From contig WQTX01000009.1 in the NCBI GenBank assembly GCA_009786075.1, positions 1-47,825 on the forward strand: a stretch of 47,825 bases of DNA. The letters are read 5' to 3'. Numbering within the stretch: position 1 is the stretch's first letter; every line of letters begins with the position of its first letter. Both the position numbers and the translations under genes were made by a program. The DNA comes from Bacteroidota bacterium (GTDB taxonomy: Bacteria > Bacteroidota > Bacteroidia > Bacteroidales > UBA1715). Shown piece by piece: positions 46,030-47,825 of the stretch. The notes below the pieces were generated by a model. It saw only the letters and a program-made list of their open reading frames with translations, was not told the origin of the DNA and ran no database searches.

Positions 46030-47112
46030 TCATATCTCAAATCTTCCCCTCAACGAACTCGGACACTCCGGCACCGGCAACTGATTACCGTGAATATCTT
46101 TATATTTATCCTCAGGTTTATATTCCATACCAATTTTATCGAGCAACGATTCCACGCCCACTTGGTGCATTTGCATTCCCAAATCCCACGGATTGTAGCC
46201 GAGTACCATTCCGGCGAGTTCTTCGTAAGTAAGTACCGGAATACCTTTGCCTTGCGTGTCGTAGGTTTTGCCGTCCATTTCGGCTATGGCGTATTGCCAA
46301 CGGTCTAAAAACATGGGGCAACCCGGGCAGTTGGTTATAATAAAATCGGGTTTAAACGGCTCCATTGATTCAAATTTTTTCTTCGTGTTCGATATTGAAT
46401 AGGCTCTGTTTGCCAGCACCAAATAATTTCTAAAACCAAATCCGCAACAGTGACGGCGTTCGGGGTAATCAACAATTTCGCCGCCAAATGCCTCAACCAT
46501 TCCGGTTAACACTTGCGGAAATTCTGCACCACCTACGCCCGAAGTCGGGAACATTTTTGAATAGTGGCAACCAATGTGTTCCACTACTCGCAACGGCTTG
46601 CCGGTTTCTTTGTTTACCAATTTATATTTTGCCTTTTGCGCTATTTCGTTGCGGAATTTATAAATCACATCGCTTGCGTGGGCAATATTTTCGGGCAATT
46701 CAAATTCCCGTTTAGTGGCTTTGTACAACATTTCACGTATTTTTTCCAACTGTTCGGGAAAATGATGCCACGTTTCCAAAATTTCAGTGTACAAACCAAA
46801 ACTTGTGATGCACGAAAGCGCCATATTTTTCAATCCCATTCCGGTCATCAGCGAAAACTGACGAGCCACAACGGTTTGCGTGGTATCGAAAGGCACCACA
46901 TCGGAATGATAGCCAATACCGGTGCAAGTGGTGTGATTGGGGTCTTCGAGAACGGTTTTGCCCAATTCTTCACGCAGGATTTTCAAAAACGTTTTTTCCG
47001 ATGCAGGGTAAAAATTTTGGCGAATACAACTTCTTCCGTAGAAATAATTATTGTCGGCTATTTCTTTTTGGTACAAAGCCCATTGGGTTGATTTTGGTTT
47101 CTTTTCTTCCAT
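46030..47112 (-). CDS. hdrB: HdrB-like CCG-domain protein
   Basis: 360-residue heterodisulfide-reductase subunit B type protein. N-terminal CCG region: YYGRSCIRQNFYPAS-like start, then TTCTGIGYHSDVVPFDTTQT and ALSCITSFGLY. C-terminal CCG region: VEHIGCHYSKMFP, ERRHCCGFGFRNYL and ITNCPGCPMFLDRW. The HCCG and NCPGC cysteines are the expected ligands of the non-cubane 4Fe-4S clusters where disulfide or thiol chemistry takes place. The gene is preceded by the HdrC-like gene at the window edge, with a hairpin repeat cassette between. The natural disulfide substrate in a non-methanogen is unknown. Confidence 0.88.
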   Translation of the reverse strand: MEEKKPKSTQWALYQKEIADNNYFYGRSCIRQNFYPASEKTFLKILREELGKTVLEDPNHTTCTGIGYHSDVVPFDTTQTVVARQFSLMTGMGLKNMALSCITSFGLYTEILETWHHFPEQLEKIREMLYKATKREFELPENIAHASDVIYKFRNEIAQKAKYKLVNKETGKPLRVVEHIGCHYSKMFPTSGVGGAEFPQVLTGMVEAFGGEIVDYPERRHCCGFGFRNYLVLANRAYSISNTKKKFESMEPFKPDFIITNCPGCPMFLDRWQYAIAEMDGKTYDTQGKGIPVLTYEELAGMVLGYNPWDLGMQMHQVGVESLLDKIGMEYKPEDKYKDIHGNQLPVPECPSSLRGRFEI

Positions 47113-47122
47113 AGTTATTCAG

Positions 47123-47276
47123 ATATTACGGTGCTCTGCACCTTACAAAAATGGATATTGTAATAACTACAAATGTTTCGGCACTCTGTGCCTTTAAAGT
47201 TTGTTAGCTGCATAGCAGCGAAATATTTGTAGCTAAATAAATTCATAAAACAAAAGGTGCGTAGCACCGTAATATT
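47123..47276. repeat. Four-hairpin GGTGC cassette, second full copy
   Basis: Palindromes at 47123-47145 (GGTGC-tct-GCACC), 47177-47195 (GGCAC-tct-GTGCC), 47204-47230 (GCTGC-ata-GCAGC) and 47252-47276 (GGTGC-gta-GCACC). Same order, orientation and spacing as 14861-15023, but with different, still complementary, stems in the second and third hairpins. Confidence 0.87.
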
Positions 47277-47282
47277 ACATTG

Positions 47283-47825
47283 TTATTCAAGTGTTTCAGT
47301 TTCAGAATGAGTCCCACTATTATAAGTATAAACATGCACCAAATAATCATTCATCGCACCATTCGTAGTGTCCAAATTCATTTCTTCGGCTTTTTTATTC
47401 GAATGATTTTCAATGGTGTTGTAAAAATCTTTACCACCGGTTACTTCAAAAATTTGTGCGAGTTCGCCTAAGGCATCATCGCTTATTTTGCGCAACGCAC
47501 CCGCACCGGCTTTTTTGAAATTTGCGCCCATACGCTCGTACACTGCCTCTTTGTTGGCAATTACCCATTCCCACATTGGACCCTGCTCCACGTGCAATTC
47601 GGGTGCAACCATTTCGGGACAAAGGCAATAACCGGTGTTCAAAATATTTTCGCCAATCACTTTTTTCAGTGCATACTGCTGACGACCTTTTTCGCTTTCG
47701 GTAAAAAATCCCAATTCCTGCGAAAGCGTGCGCAAAGCTTGAATTACCATACCCGCCGTATTGCCGCGTGGGCAACGGGTTTTGCACGACATACATTGAC
47801 CGCAATACCATATAGTATCACTTTT
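47283..47825 (-). CDS. HdrC-like 4Fe-4S subunit, 5' end outside the window
   Basis: Partial. The frame is open to the window edge: the codons before the internal Met read KSDTIWYCGQC, completing a CGQCMSCKTRCPRGN 4Fe-4S motif, so the true start lies beyond 47825. The visible 180 residues include that second cluster motif and a long C-terminal extension (ENILNTGYCLCPEMVAPE, DALGELAQIFEVTGG). An HdrC/QmoC-like electron carrier, first in transcription order of the hdr genes seen here, 170 bases upstream of hdrB. Confidence 0.8.
   Translation of the reverse strand, partial: KSDTIWYCGQCMSCKTRCPRGNTAGMVIQALRTLSQELGFFTESEKGRQQYALKKVIGENILNTGYCLCPEMVAPELHVEQGPMWEWVIANKEAVYERMGANFKKAGAGALRKISDDALGELAQIFEVTGGKDFYNTIENHSNKKAEEMNLDTTNGAMNDYLVHVYTYNSGTHSETETLE

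Noticed and set aside
1-47825. tRNA, rRNA, riboswitch or insertion-sequence transposase genes
   Set aside because: No cloverleaf-like, rRNA-like or transposase-like sequence was recognised on either strand by eye; a covariance or profile search would be needed to exclude small RNAs.

Overview
The window looks like a chromosomal segment from an anaerobic Bacteroidetes (probably Bacteroidales-like) bacterium. The evidence is a SusC/SusD pair, lipoproteins with Bacteroidetes-type lipoboxes, C-terminal type IX secretion (T9SS) sorting tails, promoters of the TAnnTTTG type, low GC, and a complete Bacteroidetes-order division and cell-wall (dcw) cluster. The species cannot be named from the sequence.

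Layout. (1) 205-10824, minus strand: a polysaccharide-utilisation block. It holds a T9SS-secreted GH44 glycanase, a secreted protein of unknown role, a surface lipoprotein, SusD and SusC. (2) 10957-15327, minus strand: a lipid-anchored LD-carboxypeptidase, an orphan antitoxin-like gene with a toxin stub behind it, two exported proteins, tcdA and a small HicB-like protein. (3) 15680-39782, plus strand: the dcw cluster mraZ-rsmH-ftsL-ftsI-murE-mraY-murD-ftsW-murG-murC-ftsQ-ftsA-ftsA-ftsZ. It is unusual in having accessory genes wedged into many of its junctions: a beta-barrel protein, two small membrane proteins, an ORF6N protein, a zinc-ribbon protein, a CPBP protease and an AAA_14/DUF4143 ATPase. 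It also has two ftsA genes in tandem. (4) 39827-47825, minus strand: a heterodisulfide-reductase-like (Hdr/Qmo-type) electron-transfer operon with a membrane HdrDE-like subunit, HdrC, HdrA, HdrB and a second HdrC-like protein cut by the window edge. It is interrupted by a BRO/DinD-like gene, a leucine-rich-repeat-variant protein and a small secreted protein.

The dcw genes together make lipid-linked peptidoglycan precursor (murE, mraY, murD, murG, murC), polymerise and cross-link it at the septum (ftsW, ftsI) and assemble the divisome (ftsL, ftsQ, ftsA, ftsZ). MraZ probably controls the cluster through three 10-bp-spaced AAAGTG[T/G] boxes just in front of it. A 22-bp perfect hairpin with a UUCG loop ends the cluster and, read the other way, the Hdr operon.

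The most striking property is repeat load. At least five families of palindromic repeat occur in spacers and also inside coding sequences. They are inserted in frame in murE, murD (three inserts), murC (three inserts) and the hdrA-like gene, and form C-terminal tails of rsmH and ftsW. This resembles the Rickettsia palindromic elements, but here it is in a Bacteroidetes cell-wall cluster. A separate superfamily of 19-27-bp palindromes, whose arms change in a compensatory way, surrounds the ORF6N, zinc-ribbon and BRO genes. For ORF6N and BRO the palindrome is also part of the coding sequence. No rRNA, tRNA, CRISPR array or recognisable transposase was found.
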